A DNA stretch of 64,000 bases, from contig NZ_QWDM01000014.1 in NCBI RefSeq assembly GCF_003996965.1, positions 1 to 64,000 of the forward strand, written 5' to 3'. This stretch comes from Flavobacterium cupreum (GTDB lineage Bacteria > Bacteroidota > Bacteroidia > Flavobacteriales > Flavobacteriaceae). The notes beneath the pieces were generated by a model, which saw only the letters and a program-made list of their open reading frames with translations, had not been told where the DNA came from and searched no databases. A program made the translations under genes and the position numbers. The stretch's first letter is position 1; each line of letters starts with the position of its first letter. Positions 25,417-34,346 of this stretch are shown piece by piece.

Positions 25417-25696
25417 TAGTCTCTAAGTATTTTTTCTCGATGTAAAAAGTTCCAAACGGAATAAGGGAAGCGATTAAAATGATTCCAAAAGTTTTTAAAT
25501 CCCAGTTTTGAGATTTTTTCAGTAAAAAAGCCAGTACAATATACCCAATAAACAATACGCCGTGCGTCATTCCTAACGGACGCAATAAAGTATGATAAAG
25601 TTCCGGATTGTTGGTTTTAATAATAAGCATATTAGCAAATAAAACTAAGTATGAGATTCCTTCTAAAATTGCTGTAACTTTAAAAATCTTGAGCAT
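25409..25696 (-). CDS. DUF3817 membrane protein
   Basis: 95 residues from the Met at 25696 (MLKIFKVTAILEGISYLVLFANMLIIK). The longer reading to 25765 adds sequence with no membrane or conserved character. The three-helix pattern with LRPLGMTHGVLFIGYIVLAFLLKK is that of DUF3817. The function is unknown. It overlaps the downstream channel gene by 8 bp. Confidence 0.8.
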   Translation of the reverse strand: MLKIFKVTAILEGISYLVLFANMLIIKTNNPELYHTLLRPLGMTHGVLFIGYIVLAFLLKKSQNWDLKTFGIILIASLIPFGTFYIEKKYLETNA

Positions 25697-25747
25697 GTAT
25701 TTATTTTTTGAGTTTATAGCCGCAAAATTAAGTATTATCGACGGCAT

Positions 25748-25781
25748 TTTGAGTATGAATGCCAAAAGTAATTTACTTTTG
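25748..25781 (+). promoter_or_regulatory. Promoter of the DUF6155-like gene
   Basis: TTTG (25748-25751) and TACTTTTG (25774-25781) fit the -33/-7 pair with a 22-nt spacer, 19 bp before the start at 25800. Confidence 0.6.
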
Positions 25782-25799
25782 TAATCTTAAACTTTGATA

Positions 25800-26330
25800 A
25801 TGAGTAAGCGCGATTTAAAAAAATATTTAGCCCAATTAAATAAAGAACAGCTCGAGGAACAAATTATCGAATTGTACGAAAAATTTAGTCCGGTAAAAGT
25901 CTATTATGATTTTGCCTTTAACCCGAAAGAAGATAAACTTTTGCAGGAATGCAAGGTGAAGATATCACATGAGTATTTCCCCATTAAAAAGCCCGGTTCA
26001 AAATGGCGTCCGAAAGCAAAAATGCGCCGCTCTGTGGCTCAAAAATATATCAAACATTTTATTTCACTTGGAGTCGATCCATTTGTCATTGCCGACGTCA
26101 TGTTGTTTAACCTCGAAATTGCCCAGACCTTCTCGTCTCAAAACTTCATAAAGCAGGAATTGTTCTACAAAAGCATGCTTAATTCTTTTGAACAGGTCGT
26201 AAATTTTACCATTTCAAACGGAATTTTAAATGAATTTAAGGAAAGAATACTGGCTGTTGAACAACAAACAATTCAACAAAAATGGAAAAACAGGTATGAT
26301 TTTGAAACAATTTTAGACAAAATCACCTAA
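25800..26330 (+). CDS. Conserved cytoplasmic protein (DUF6155-like)
   Basis: 176 residues from the Met at 25800 (MSKRDLKKYLAQLNKEQLEEQIIELYEKFSPVKVYYDFAFNP). I believe this is the DUF6155 family; the following basic segment PIKKPGSKWRPKAKMRRSVAQKYIKHFISLGVDP and the helical C-terminus fit. The function is unknown. Two codons upstream there is another possible start (25794), but MSKRDL is the usual beginning. Confidence 0.65.
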   Translation: MSKRDLKKYLAQLNKEQLEEQIIELYEKFSPVKVYYDFAFNPKEDKLLQECKVKISHEYFPIKKPGSKWRPKAKMRRSVAQKYIKHFISLGVDPFVIADVMLFNLEIAQTFSSQNFIKQELFYKSMLNSFEQVVNFTISNGILNEFKERILAVEQQTIQQKWKNRYDFETILDKIT

Positions 26331-26413
26331 TTAAAACACTTCCCTTAAAAAATCTTATTAAAAAGAATCATTTATTTTAGGTTAAAATAAGACGAATAAC
26401 TGTTTTTTAGGTG

Positions 26414-26421
26414 TACTTTTG
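26414..26421 (+). promoter_or_regulatory. -7 promoter element of the helicase gene
   Basis: TACTTTTG fits TAnnTTTG and lies 20 bp before the start at 26442; the -33 element is poor. Confidence 0.45.
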
Positions 26422-26441
26422 CAAAAATCCAAAAATTTACA

Positions 26442-27980
26442 ATGTCTCAAAACACTTTAGAAATAGAAAGAGAAGAGAAAAAAGAACTTTATGCATACCA
26501 AAAAGGCGACATTGACGCCATTTTTGATCGTTTAGACAATGCTCCAGCTCAACATCATTTATTATATCAACTACCAACCGGTGGAGGAAAAACAGTTATT
26601 TTTTCCGAAATCGTTCGTCGTTATTTAGCTAATAATGACAAAAAAGTAGTGGTATTGACGCACCGCATCGAACTTTGTAAGCAAACTTCAAAAATGCTGA
26701 AAGGTTTTGGTGTTTCTAATAAAATAATCAATAGTAAGGTAAAAGAATTACCGGATCAGAACGAGTTCTCTTGTTTTGTGGCCATGGTTGAAACTTTAAA
26801 AAACCGTATCAATGATGAAAAATTACATCTGGATAATATCGGTTTGGTTATTATTGATGAGGCGCATTACAATTCATTCCGTAAATTATTAAACTCATTC
26901 AAAAATGCCTTTATTCTTGGAGTAACAGCAACACCTTTGAGTTCGAATATAAAATTACCAATGCACCAAAGTTATGATGAACTTATTGTAGGAGATACAA
27001 TTAGTTCCTTAATTGACAAAGGATTTTTGGCGCGTGCTACAACCTACAGTTATGATGTGGGCCTAACCTCACTGAAAGTAGGTATTAACGGGGATTATAC
27101 CGTAAAATCATCAGACGATTTATATACGAATACCATCATGCAGGAAAAACTGCTGCATGCTTATACAGAACGTTCATTAGGTAAAAAAACACTGATTTTC
27201 AACAATGGTATCCATACATCTTTATATGTATATGAAACCTTCAGGGAAGCCGGTTACGATATCAGACACCTGGATAACACCAGCAGTGCCGAAGAACGTA
27301 AGGATATTTTGCAATGGTTCAAGAAAACTCCCGATGCGATTTTAACTTCGGTTGGAATCTTAACCACTGGTTTTGATGAACCTACTGTGGAGACTATTAT
27401 CTTAAACAGAGCGACGAAATCATTAACTTTATACTATCAGATGATTGGTCGCGGATCTCGTAAATTACCTGGTAAAGATGAGTTTACAGTGATTGATTTA
27501 GGAAATAATGCCGCACGTTTTGGATTGTGGAGCGAGCCGGTTAACTGGCAGCACATTTTTAAATCACCGGAATTTTATTTAGAAAATCTTCGTGATGATA
27601 CTGAAATCGAATTGTACTTCAAATACAGCATGCCACCGGAATTACGTGCCAAATTCAGTAAAACTGCCGACGTTACTTTTGATGTGGATGAAGAACACAA
27701 ACTTATTATTAAACAAAATTTACGTTCTAAAGTGGTATTAGACAAATCATTAGAGCAACATGCCGCAATGTGTGTGGATAATACTGAAACGTTACAAGAA
27801 GCTAAATCTCTTGGTAAAGAACTGGATGATGATATCGAATGCCGCATCAAGCGTTATGCAAAGTGCCTGAGCCAGTGCAGTAAAAATTACCGCGAATGGC
27901 TTGTCGACGATTATAAATTAAAAATGGTTCTGCTAATCGGTAAAAAATACCGTGAGAAAATCATGAACGAGCCGGATTGA
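26442..27980 (+). CDS. SF2 DEAD/DEAH-box helicase
   Basis: 512 residues with all main superfamily 2 motifs: Walker A LPTGGGKTVIFSEI (about residue 45), motif Ib region, DEAH (LVIIDEAHYNSF), SAT-like GVTATPLSS and motif VI QMIGRGSRKLPG. The C-terminus contains several cysteines (CVDN, ECRIKRYAKCLSQCSKNYREWLVDDYK) that may form a metal site. It is of the type found as a single gene in most Bacteroidota. Its nucleic-acid substrate is unknown. Confidence 0.85.
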   Translation: MSQNTLEIEREEKKELYAYQKGDIDAIFDRLDNAPAQHHLLYQLPTGGGKTVIFSEIVRRYLANNDKKVVVLTHRIELCKQTSKMLKGFGVSNKIINSKVKELPDQNEFSCFVAMVETLKNRINDEKLHLDNIGLVIIDEAHYNSFRKLLNSFKNAFILGVTATPLSSNIKLPMHQSYDELIVGDTISSLIDKGFLARATTYSYDVGLTSLKVGINGDYTVKSSDDLYTNTIMQEKLLHAYTERSLGKKTLIFNNGIHTSLYVYETFREAGYDIRHLDNTSSAEERKDILQWFKKTPDAILTSVGILTTGFDEPTVETIILNRATKSLTLYYQMIGRGSRKLPGKDEFTVIDLGNNAARFGLWSEPVNWQHIFKSPEFYLENLRDDTEIELYFKYSMPPELRAKFSKTADVTFDVDEEHKLIIKQNLRSKVVLDKSLEQHAAMCVDNTETLQEAKSLGKELDDDIECRIKRYAKCLSQCSKNYREWLVDDYKLKMVLLIGKKYREKIMNEPD

Positions 27981-28001
27981 TCCCAGAAAGAGTAAAAAAG
28001 T

Positions 28002-28067
28002 TTCAGGTTTCATGTTTCAGGTTATTGGAAGCTACATCTGACTTGAAACATCAAACCTGAAACAAAA
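28002..28067. repeat. Inverted repeat of TTTCAGGTTTCA type
   Basis: GTTTCAGGTTTCATGTTTCAGG (28002-28021 region) and CTTGAAACATCAAACCTGAAAC (28042-28062) are inverted arms around a 20-nt spacer between the two helicase genes. The motif recurs at 22594 and 49277. Confidence 0.75.
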
Positions 28068-28090
28068 AAAAATAATAACAAAAACAAAAA

Positions 28091-29425
28091 ATGTCTAAAC
28101 CATTCTCAGCATTAGGAATTTCAGCACCCATTTTAAAAGCGTTAAGCGAATTAAACATTGTTGAACCAACAGAAATTCAACAAAAAACAATTCCGCTTCT
28201 TTTAGCTGAGACTCATGACGTAGTAGGTTTAGCCAAAACAGGAACCGGTAAAACAGCAGCTTTCGGATTGCCTTTACTGCAATTAATCAATACAGAATTA
28301 CCAATTGTGCAGGCCATTATTCTGGTTCCTACCAGAGAACTTGGACAGCAGATTTTTAGAAATTTAGAAGATTTCGGAAAACATATTCCAAATATCTCCA
28401 TTGCTTCCACTTGTGGCGGTATTCCAATAAAACCGCAAATAGAACGCCTTACACAGCCCACTCATATTGTGGTTGCGACTCCGGGACGTTTAATTGATTT
28501 GATTCAGCGTAAAGCCATCGATTTAAAACAAACTGAATATTTGGTTTTAGACGAAGCCGATGAAATGGTTTCTATCCTAAAAGAAAGCCTGGATGAGATC
28601 GTCGCTGAACTTCCTAAAAAACACCGCACTTTATTATTCTCCGCTACTTTGCCGGGAACTATCAAACAATTGATTCAGAATTACTTAGACAAAAATGTAG
28701 TTCAGGTGAGTGCGAATATGGAAACAGTTGGAAACCAAGGAATCGATCACGAATATATTGTTGTGGATCCGATTGAAAAACTGGATGTTTTAATGCATTT
28801 CCTAAACTCTAAGGAAGGCGAGCGAGGTATTATCTTCTGTAAAACCAAAGCCGCAGTCAATAAACTGGCTAAAAATCTTGCCATAAACCGTTTTTCTTCA
28901 GGAGCGTTGCACGGTAGTTTATCACAGGGAATTCGTGACAGAATCATGGAGCAATTTCGTGAAGGACACATTAATATTCTTGTTGCTACAGATTTGGCTG
29001 CCAGAGGAATAGACGTAAAAGAAATTTCGTATGTTGTGAATTACCATTTGCCGGATACGTATGAAAATTATGTACACCGCAGCGGAAGAACAGCAAGAGC
29101 AGGAGCAAAGGGACTGTCCTTAACAGTGCTGCAAGAGGAAGAAACAATTGAAATTCCGGAATTTGAAAAAGAATTAGGGATTAAATTCACTAAGTTTCAG
29201 AAACCTTCCGTAGTAAGTTTAGAAGAAAATAATACACTATTGTGGGCGAAACAGATTTTTAAAACAAAGCCCAACCAAGAGATTTCTGCCGATTTAAAAA
29301 CAAAGGTAAAAACCGTTTTTCACCATTTAACAAAAGACGAACTGATCGAGAAATTGTTAGCCAATTACGTTTTGCAAAACAAAATCGATATAGTGGAAAA
29401 ACCTGTTAAAAAATTCAAAAAGTAA
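28091..29425 (+). CDS. DEAD-box ATP-dependent RNA helicase
   Basis: 444 residues. The Q motif (FSALGISAPILKALSELNIVEPTEIQQ), Walker A (LAKTGTGKTAAFGLP), PTRELGQQ, DEAD (LVLDEADEMVS), SAT (LLFSATLPG), and motifs V and VI (ATDLAARGID, HRSGRTARAG) are all present. The C-terminal 70 residues (KTVFHHLTKDELIEKLLANYVL) resemble a DbpA-like RNA-binding extension only weakly. It likely acts in ribosome assembly or RNA turnover. Confidence 0.92.
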   Translation: MSKPFSALGISAPILKALSELNIVEPTEIQQKTIPLLLAETHDVVGLAKTGTGKTAAFGLPLLQLINTELPIVQAIILVPTRELGQQIFRNLEDFGKHIPNISIASTCGGIPIKPQIERLTQPTHIVVATPGRLIDLIQRKAIDLKQTEYLVLDEADEMVSILKESLDEIVAELPKKHRTLLFSATLPGTIKQLIQNYLDKNVVQVSANMETVGNQGIDHEYIVVDPIEKLDVLMHFLNSKEGERGIIFCKTKAAVNKLAKNLAINRFSSGALHGSLSQGIRDRIMEQFREGHINILVATDLAARGIDVKEISYVVNYHLPDTYENYVHRSGRTARAGAKGLSLTVLQEEETIEIPEFEKELGIKFTKFQKPSVVSLEENNTLLWAKQIFKTKPNQEISADLKTKVKTVFHHLTKDELIEKLLANYVLQNKIDIVEKPVKKFKK

Positions 29426-29510
29426 CTTCCAATGACTTTGTAACTGTTAAATTATGTTGTACTTTTAAGGTGATTTAAAAGAAAATAATCTTATTCGTAA
29501 AACAATATAT

Positions 29511-30770
29511 ATGAAAATAGTCATTATTGGAGGTGGTTTTGCAGGTTTGAATCTCGCGAAAGAACTTGTTGATCAGCCTCAGATACAAGTAACGCTTGTA
29601 GACAAGAACAATTATAATTTTTTTCCACCACTTATATATCAGGTCGCCACCGCTTTTTTAGAACCTTCAAGTATCAGTTATCCGTTCAGGAAATTTTTTG
29701 CAGGTAAGAAGAACCTTCAATTTCGTCTTGGCGAATTGGTTTCTGTAGTTCCTGCAGAAAATAAAATAGTGCTGAACAACGGAGAGCTTACCTATGATCA
29801 TCTTGTTTTTGCCACAGGTGCCGAAACAAGTTATTTTGGAATGGAAAACGTAATGAAAAACGCTATTCCGATGAAAACCTTAAATGATGCCATCGAAATG
29901 CGAAATACACTGCTTAAAAACCTTGAAAAGGCAGCAATCACCAAAGATATTCGTAAACGCCGTAAATTATTAACGATTGTTGTGGCCGGTGGGGGACCTA
30001 CCGGAGTGGAAGTTTCGGGAATGTTTGCCGAAATGCGAAAAAATATTCTGCTGAAGGAATACCCCGAACTGGAAACATCGGCAAGTAATGTTTATTTGGT
30101 CGATGGAGGAGATGCTTTATTGGCTCCAATGAGCGAAGCTTCCCAAAAAGATACTTTAGAGGCACTTACCAAATTGGGTGTTGTGGTGAAATTACACAGC
30201 CGTGTTACCGATTATATTGATGATACCGTACATTTCGAAAATGGCGAAACCATCAAAACCAAAAACTTAATTTGGGCTGCAGGAGTTTCAGCTAAGATTT
30301 TCGACGGAATTCCAAAAGAAAGTTATGGCCGTGGCCGTCGTATGGCAACGGATCAGTTTAATAAAGTAAACGGTCTCGAAAATATTTATGCCATTGGTGA
30401 TACCGCAATTTTAGCCGGAGATGCAAAATTTCCTGACGGACATCCGCAGGTAGCACAAGTTGCCATTCAGCAGGGACTTAACTTAGCTAAAAACTTTAAA
30501 GCAGTTATTAAAAATAAGCCTCTTAAACCTTTTGTTTACAATGACAAAGGTTCAATGGCGATTATAGGAAAAAACAAAGCAGTGGTAGATTTACCAAGTC
30601 CAAAATGGCATTTCAAAGGATTTTTTGCCTGGATTATCTGGTTGTTTATCCACCTGATTTCGTTAATAACGTATCGAAACAGAATTAACACTTTTTATAA
30701 CTGGATGGTCGCCTATTTTGCAAGTGATCAGTCGCTTAGAATGATTATCAGACCGGATAAAAGAAGTTAG
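29511..30770 (+). CDS. Type II NADH dehydrogenase-like flavoprotein
   Basis: 419 residues with two Rossmann motifs, GGGFAGLNLAKEL at the N-terminus (FAD) and VVAGGGPTGVEVSGMF near residue 160 (NADH), and the second FAD motif IYAIGDTAILAGD. The C-terminal region (WIIWLFIHLISLITYRNRINTFYNWMVAYFASD) is amphipathic to hydrophobic and anchors such proteins to the inner membrane face. It would oxidise NADH and reduce quinone without proton pumping. The gene stands alone after the RNA helicase. Confidence 0.88.
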   Translation: MKIVIIGGGFAGLNLAKELVDQPQIQVTLVDKNNYNFFPPLIYQVATAFLEPSSISYPFRKFFAGKKNLQFRLGELVSVVPAENKIVLNNGELTYDHLVFATGAETSYFGMENVMKNAIPMKTLNDAIEMRNTLLKNLEKAAITKDIRKRRKLLTIVVAGGGPTGVEVSGMFAEMRKNILLKEYPELETSASNVYLVDGGDALLAPMSEASQKDTLEALTKLGVVVKLHSRVTDYIDDTVHFENGETIKTKNLIWAAGVSAKIFDGIPKESYGRGRRMATDQFNKVNGLENIYAIGDTAILAGDAKFPDGHPQVAQVAIQQGLNLAKNFKAVIKNKPLKPFVYNDKGSMAIIGKNKAVVDLPSPKWHFKGFFAWIIWLFIHLISLITYRNRINTFYNWMVAYFASDQSLRMIIRPDKRS

Positions 30771-30833
30771 AAAAATAAATTTTCAATTTTTTAAAATTCC
30801 AAAATCCAAACGTGTTATGGAAATTGAATGCAT

Positions 30834-30864
30834 AAAAGCCAGAATTTAATAATTCTGGCTTTTT
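30834..30864. terminator. Terminator of the NDH-2-like gene
   Basis: AAAAGCCAGAATT and AATTCTGGCTTTT form a 13-bp stem with a 4-nt loop and a T run, 63 bp after the stop. Confidence 0.9.
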
Positions 30865-30985
30865 CCGTTAACATTTGTTATTTCAATCAAAGATATATTT
30901 AAAATTACAAGTCACCAGAGTTGGAATTTGGACTCGAGCGCCAGCGAACAGGCGAAGCAATTTTTTAAAAATTGGAATTTAACTT

Positions 30986-32215
30986 TTAATGTCCAGCCAA
31001 AACATCATCATTTTCAGAGACTTCTATTTTATCCTTAATAAAACGTTTACCGACATTTAAAACAACAAAAGCAATAATCGTAGTTGTTGTCATAATCAAA
31101 ACCATTGGCGCTACGGAATCTTTTACAAAAACTCCCACAGCAAACGAAGCCAAAGCGCCCAATCCTAACTGGATAGCGCCCATTAAAGCGGAGGCACTTC
31201 CTGCATTTTTAGCAAAAGGAGCCATAGTAAGCCCGGCAGTATTTGGATTTGAAATTCCCAAACAGCCCAGGAATAAAAAAAGCATTATTATAGTTTCATA
31301 TAGTCTTAGCAGACCATTGAGGGAAAGAATAAGAAAAACAATACTAACGACAGATTGCAGAATTAAAGCTGCAAAAATCATTTGTTCACTCGAAAACTTC
31401 TTCAGCAAAAGTGAATTCAACTGACTTGAACCAATAAAACTTACCGACATAAAGGCGAAAATCCAGCCGTACGTTTTAGCATCGACATGGTAGATATCCA
31501 TAAAAATTATAGGGGAGGCCGCTACATAAGTAAATAAGCCGGAAAAAGCAATTGAACCCGTAAAAGCGTAGGTATAAAACTGCGGTTCCTTAAGCACCTT
31601 GAGAAAGTTAGAAATGATTGGTTTCGGTTTTAAAGAAATTGAAGGATCCGGCTTGTAACTGTTCGGTAAACCAATTTGCGAAGCAATTAAAACAGCAATT
31701 CCCATAAACATCAGTATCAAAAAGACAATGTGCCATCCGTAATCTTCTGTTACATAACCGCCAATTGTAGGCGCTAGCATTGGCGAAAGACCAAGGACAA
31801 GCATCAATAAAGAAAATACTTTCGGAATGTCTTTCACCGGAAATAAATCCCTGACCATCGCTACAGAAGCTACTGTAGCAGCACAGCTTCCGACAGCCTG
31901 AATAAAACGTAAAAAGATAAAGGAATCAATATCGCTCACATAAACGCACCCCAATGAAGCAAGTATATAAATCATCAAACCTATAAACAATGGTTTTTTG
32001 CGTCCAAAACGATCTAGTAAAGGTCCGTAAAGAAGCTGTCCGGCAGAAATTCCAATAAAATAACTTGATAAACTCATTGAAACTTTAGCTACAGTCGTAT
32101 GAAGGTCTTTTGCAATACCTGAAAAACCAGGCAAATACATATCGATCGAAAAAGGACCAAGTGCTGTTAAAGAACCTAAAATAAGAATAAGTTTGATGTA
32201 TCTTTTTGTTGTCAT
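30986..32215 (-). CDS. Bcr/CflA-family multidrug efflux transporter (MFS)
   Basis: 409 residues with 12 predicted membrane helices. LGPFSIDMYLPGFSGIAKDLH at the N-terminus is the signature of the Bcr/CflA group, and the loop GPLLDRFGRKKPLFIGL is the MFS motif A. AATVASVAMVRDLFP lies in the expected position of motif C neighbours. It exports drugs or metabolites by proton antiport in the inner membrane. The exact substrate cannot be told. Confidence 0.9.
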   Translation of the reverse strand: MTTKRYIKLILILGSLTALGPFSIDMYLPGFSGIAKDLHTTVAKVSMSLSSYFIGISAGQLLYGPLLDRFGRKKPLFIGLMIYILASLGCVYVSDIDSFIFLRFIQAVGSCAATVASVAMVRDLFPVKDIPKVFSLLMLVLGLSPMLAPTIGGYVTEDYGWHIVFLILMFMGIAVLIASQIGLPNSYKPDPSISLKPKPIISNFLKVLKEPQFYTYAFTGSIAFSGLFTYVAASPIIFMDIYHVDAKTYGWIFAFMSVSFIGSSQLNSLLLKKFSSEQMIFAALILQSVVSIVFLILSLNGLLRLYETIIMLFLFLGCLGISNPNTAGLTMAPFAKNAGSASALMGAIQLGLGALASFAVGVFVKDSVAPMVLIMTTTTIIAFVVLNVGKRFIKDKIEVSENDDVLAGH

Positions 32216-32359
32216 TTTCTTAAAACTTTGCTTTTTATTTCGTGCAAAGATAAATATTTAGTACCTTGTTATAGATAATAATCACTTTTAATATAAAAAA
32301 TGGTTATTATGTAAGTTTTCAAAAATGTTTTGAAACTTTAAACCTTAAAATTTAAATTT

Positions 32360-32779
32360 ATGAAAAAATTCGCCTTATTATTAGCTCTGACTTTTACAAC
32401 AATTTCATTTGCACAATCTATTACAACAAAAATTGAAGATGCAAATGCTGACCAATATGCATTACTTGAAATGGTAAATAAATATTATCCGGACATTACC
32501 CTAAACAAGTCCGTTACCAATTTTTATGCTGATGGTAAAATCATCGATACACAACAGGAATTTAATTTGACGACTTCAAAATTTTCAAGCTATAAATTAG
32601 GAATCGAACCAGATAATAAAAAATTATTATTTGAATACGTTTCAGATGAAACCGGAAAAGTTTGGGGAGATGTTCAAATATTTAAAGGAAATGCTCTAAG
32701 AACAACTTTCTCTGAAAAAAATAATGAAATCAATGTTTCGCTAAACGGAAAATCAGTTTACCTGAAAAAAATCAAGTAA
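32360..32779 (+). CDS. Secreted protein of unknown function
   Basis: 139 residues with a Sec signal peptide (MKKFALLLALTFTTISFAQ, cleaved after FAQ). The mature part of about 120 residues is beta-rich (KLGIEPDNKKLLFEYVSDETGKVWGDVQIFKGNAL). No family is recognised. It is exported to the periplasm or surface and ends shortly before a terminator. Confidence 0.7.
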   Translation: MKKFALLLALTFTTISFAQSITTKIEDANADQYALLEMVNKYYPDITLNKSVTNFYADGKIIDTQQEFNLTTSKFSSYKLGIEPDNKKLLFEYVSDETGKVWGDVQIFKGNALRTTFSEKNNEINVSLNGKSVYLKKIK

Positions 32780-32800
32780 TATTTCTTTTGAAACACGAGA

Positions 32801-32826
32801 AAGCATCACGAAAGTGATGCTTTTTT
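32801..32826 (+). terminator. Terminator with GAAA loop
   Basis: AAGCATCAC-GAAA-GTGATGCTT followed by TTTTTT lies 22 bp after the stop of the secreted-protein gene. Confidence 0.9.
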
Positions 32827-32830
32827 CTTT

Positions 32831-32838
32831 TATATTTG
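32831..32838 (+). promoter_or_regulatory. -7 promoter element
   Basis: TATATTTG directly follows the terminator and lies 30 bp before the Met at 32869. It supports that start rather than the in-frame one at 32836, which would lie within the promoter. Confidence 0.6.
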
Positions 32839-32868
32839 AAATCCAATTATTCTAAAGTTTTCCTTCCA

Positions 32869-33252
32869 ATGAGAAAAATTATCCTGTTTATATTATTTAT
32901 TTCTTTTTCAGCATATTCCCAAACCAATCAGTTTAACGGAACCTGGAGTAATGAAAATTGTAAAAGCTGTAGTAAGGAATATATTTTAAATTTGAATATA
33001 GCACAGTCCAACAATAAAATTTACGGAACCGCTGAAGTGACCAGCAAAGACGAAAAACTAAATTCCGGAATTATGGAAATTACCGGATACGTTTATGTTC
33101 TTGGAGATAAAGCACAGATTACAATAAAGACAAAAGACGGAGCTTCAGCCACTGCGGTTTTACTTGTCAATGACGGCGTTATACAGTTGAGCAAAAGAGG
33201 CGGATCTGATCTGATTCCAAAAGAAGCGATTCTGACGAAGTTATCCGAGTAG
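32869..33252 (+). CDS. Secreted protein resembling DUF2147
   Basis: 127 residues from the Met at 32869, with a signal peptide (MRKIILFILFISFSAYSQ). The mature sequence FNGTWSNENCKSCSKEYILNLNIAQSNNKIYGTAEV, containing a CxxC pair, recalls the beginning of DUF2147-type proteins (GxW...), but the match is weak. The predicted fold is a small beta-barrel. It is probably periplasmic. Confidence 0.6.
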   Translation: MRKIILFILFISFSAYSQTNQFNGTWSNENCKSCSKEYILNLNIAQSNNKIYGTAEVTSKDEKLNSGIMEITGYVYVLGDKAQITIKTKDGASATAVLLVNDGVIQLSKRGGSDLIPKEAILTKLSE

Positions 33253-33272
33253 AAAAGCTACCAACCTTAAGA

Positions 33273-33680
33273 CTATTTCTCCCGAATCAATTTCTCCAAT
33301 CTGTCTATCATTTCCTTTTGCTGTTCAAGCATACGCTCGTAAAGCTCGACCATTTTATCTAAAGGATTGAAGGTACAATTGAAGTTTGCCTGCGCAGAAT
33401 CTGTAAAAGTACTCGCAACAGCACTATCGTGGAAAGTATTTGCTATGAAATTAATTGCAGAATCTTCGTCAAAATTCTCGATAGCCTTAACAGGCACTTT
33501 AAGAATTTTAGCAACCTGGTCTAAAATATCATTTTCAATCAATTCTTTCTGCTCCAAAAGAGAAATTTTCTTTTGATTCCAGTCATCACCCAATTCATAG
33601 GCCAGGGCTTCTTGTTTTATACCCAGCATTTCACGGAAACGCTTTATATTTCGACCTTGATGTATTTTCTTTTCTAGCAT
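33273..33680 (-). CDS. XRE-type helix-turn-helix regulator with C-terminal coiled coil
   Basis: 135 residues from the Met at 33680 (MLEKKIHQGRNIKRFREMLGIKQEALAYELGDDWNQKKISLLEQKE). The upstream -7 element TATATTTG at 33702-33709 rules out the start at 33704. The HTH covers about residues 8-60, and the C-terminus (LDKMVELYERMLEQQKEMIDRLEKLIREK) is a coiled coil for oligomerisation. It is a type common in Bacteroidota, with unknown targets. It lies next to the dif site and is divergent from the small gene at 33868. Confidence 0.8.
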   Translation of the reverse strand: MLEKKIHQGRNIKRFREMLGIKQEALAYELGDDWNQKKISLLEQKELIENDILDQVAKILKVPVKAIENFDEDSAINFIANTFHDSAVASTFTDSAQANFNCTFNPLDKMVELYERMLEQQKEMIDRLEKLIREK

Positions 33681-33701
33681 ATTAGTATTTATCATAAATG
33701 T

Positions 33702-33709
33702 CAAATATA
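33702..33709 (-). promoter_or_regulatory. -7 promoter element of the HTH gene
   Basis: TATATTTG on the minus strand, 21 bp before the chosen start at 33680. Confidence 0.6.
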
Positions 33710-33867
33710 AGATTTTTACCTAGAATAATTAAGCGATATTGAAAAGAATACTTTAAAGTAATTTTTTAATTGTACTATTGCAATCGCATTCTTGTAAAAA
33801 AACTTTGGTTGATGTTAGTACCCATTTCAAGAAGAATGACTCTCTTCAAATAGAGAAACATCATTTA

Positions 33868-34029
33868 ATGAGTATTTTTTACAAACTGAAAGATGGCATT
33901 TGTTTCAAATGGATTTTTCGAAAGGCGCGTTTTAGAAACGGTAGAAAAGAAATAGCACCGCAAGGTCGTGTCTTTACTATACCAATCGAGATAGTCGAAT
34001 GTCATCACTGTAATTCTTGCGAACAATAG
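33868..34029 (+). CDS. Small basic protein of unknown function
   Basis: 53 residues (MSIFYKLKDGICFKWIFRKARFRNGRKEIAPQ...CHHCNSCEQ), basic, with a C-terminal CHHCNSC cluster that could bind metal. An extended reading to 33778 is possible but less natural. The gene ends 14 bp before a strong terminator and starts after a promoter-like TACTATTG (33773), both of which support a real gene. It is the last chromosomal gene before the provirus. The function is unknown. Confidence 0.6.
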   Translation: MSIFYKLKDGICFKWIFRKARFRNGRKEIAPQGRVFTIPIEIVECHHCNSCEQ

Positions 34030-34043
34030 TAACAAGAATGCTT

Positions 34044-34074
34044 AGAGTAATGTTCCATCATTACTCTTTTTTTT
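34044..34074 (+). terminator. Terminator of the small basic-protein gene
   Basis: AGAGTAATG and CATTACTCT pair over 9 bp with a 6-nt loop, followed by T7-8. Confidence 0.92.
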
Positions 34075-34209
34075 GTTTAAAAATTTAATTTAAAATTACT
34101 TGTATAATTCGGGTAAAGTGTATACAATTACAAAATGAAAGTTCTATGATAGAAAGGAATAACAAAGCGTTGAAACCCAAAAATTTAATAGCTTCAAAAT
34201 CTATATAAC

Positions 34210-34237
34210 ATGAACTATAATTTATAATTAGCAAAAT
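34210..34237. other. Left attachment site of the provirus (attL), dif-like hybrid
   Basis: XerC arm ATGAACTATAA and centre TTTATA are identical to the right site, but the XerD-side arm is ATTAGCAAAAT instead of TTATGTAAAAT. The first 17 bp therefore form a perfect direct repeat with 41863-41879. The diverged arm is the phage-derived half, as in Xer-integrating phages whose attP has one poor arm. Confidence 0.9.
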
Positions 34238-34293
34238 AAACCGTCCAATAATTATAAATAAATTGTTAATAAGTACAAAAAAAATATTTGGAA

Positions 34294-34322
34294 CATAAAA
34301 AAACCCCGTTTTATTGGGGTTT
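34294..34322 (-). terminator. Terminator of the provirus accessory gene
   Basis: Minus-strand stem AAACCCC / GGGGTTT with an 8-nt loop and a T7 run, 25 bp after the stop of the gene at 34347. Confidence 0.9.
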
Positions 34323-34346
34323 ATTTATTAGAATTTTTAATAAATT

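Noticed and set aside
33273..34029. Toxin-antitoxin pair (HTH gene and small basic gene)
   Set aside because: The genes are divergent rather than in one operon, and neither product matches a known toxin family.
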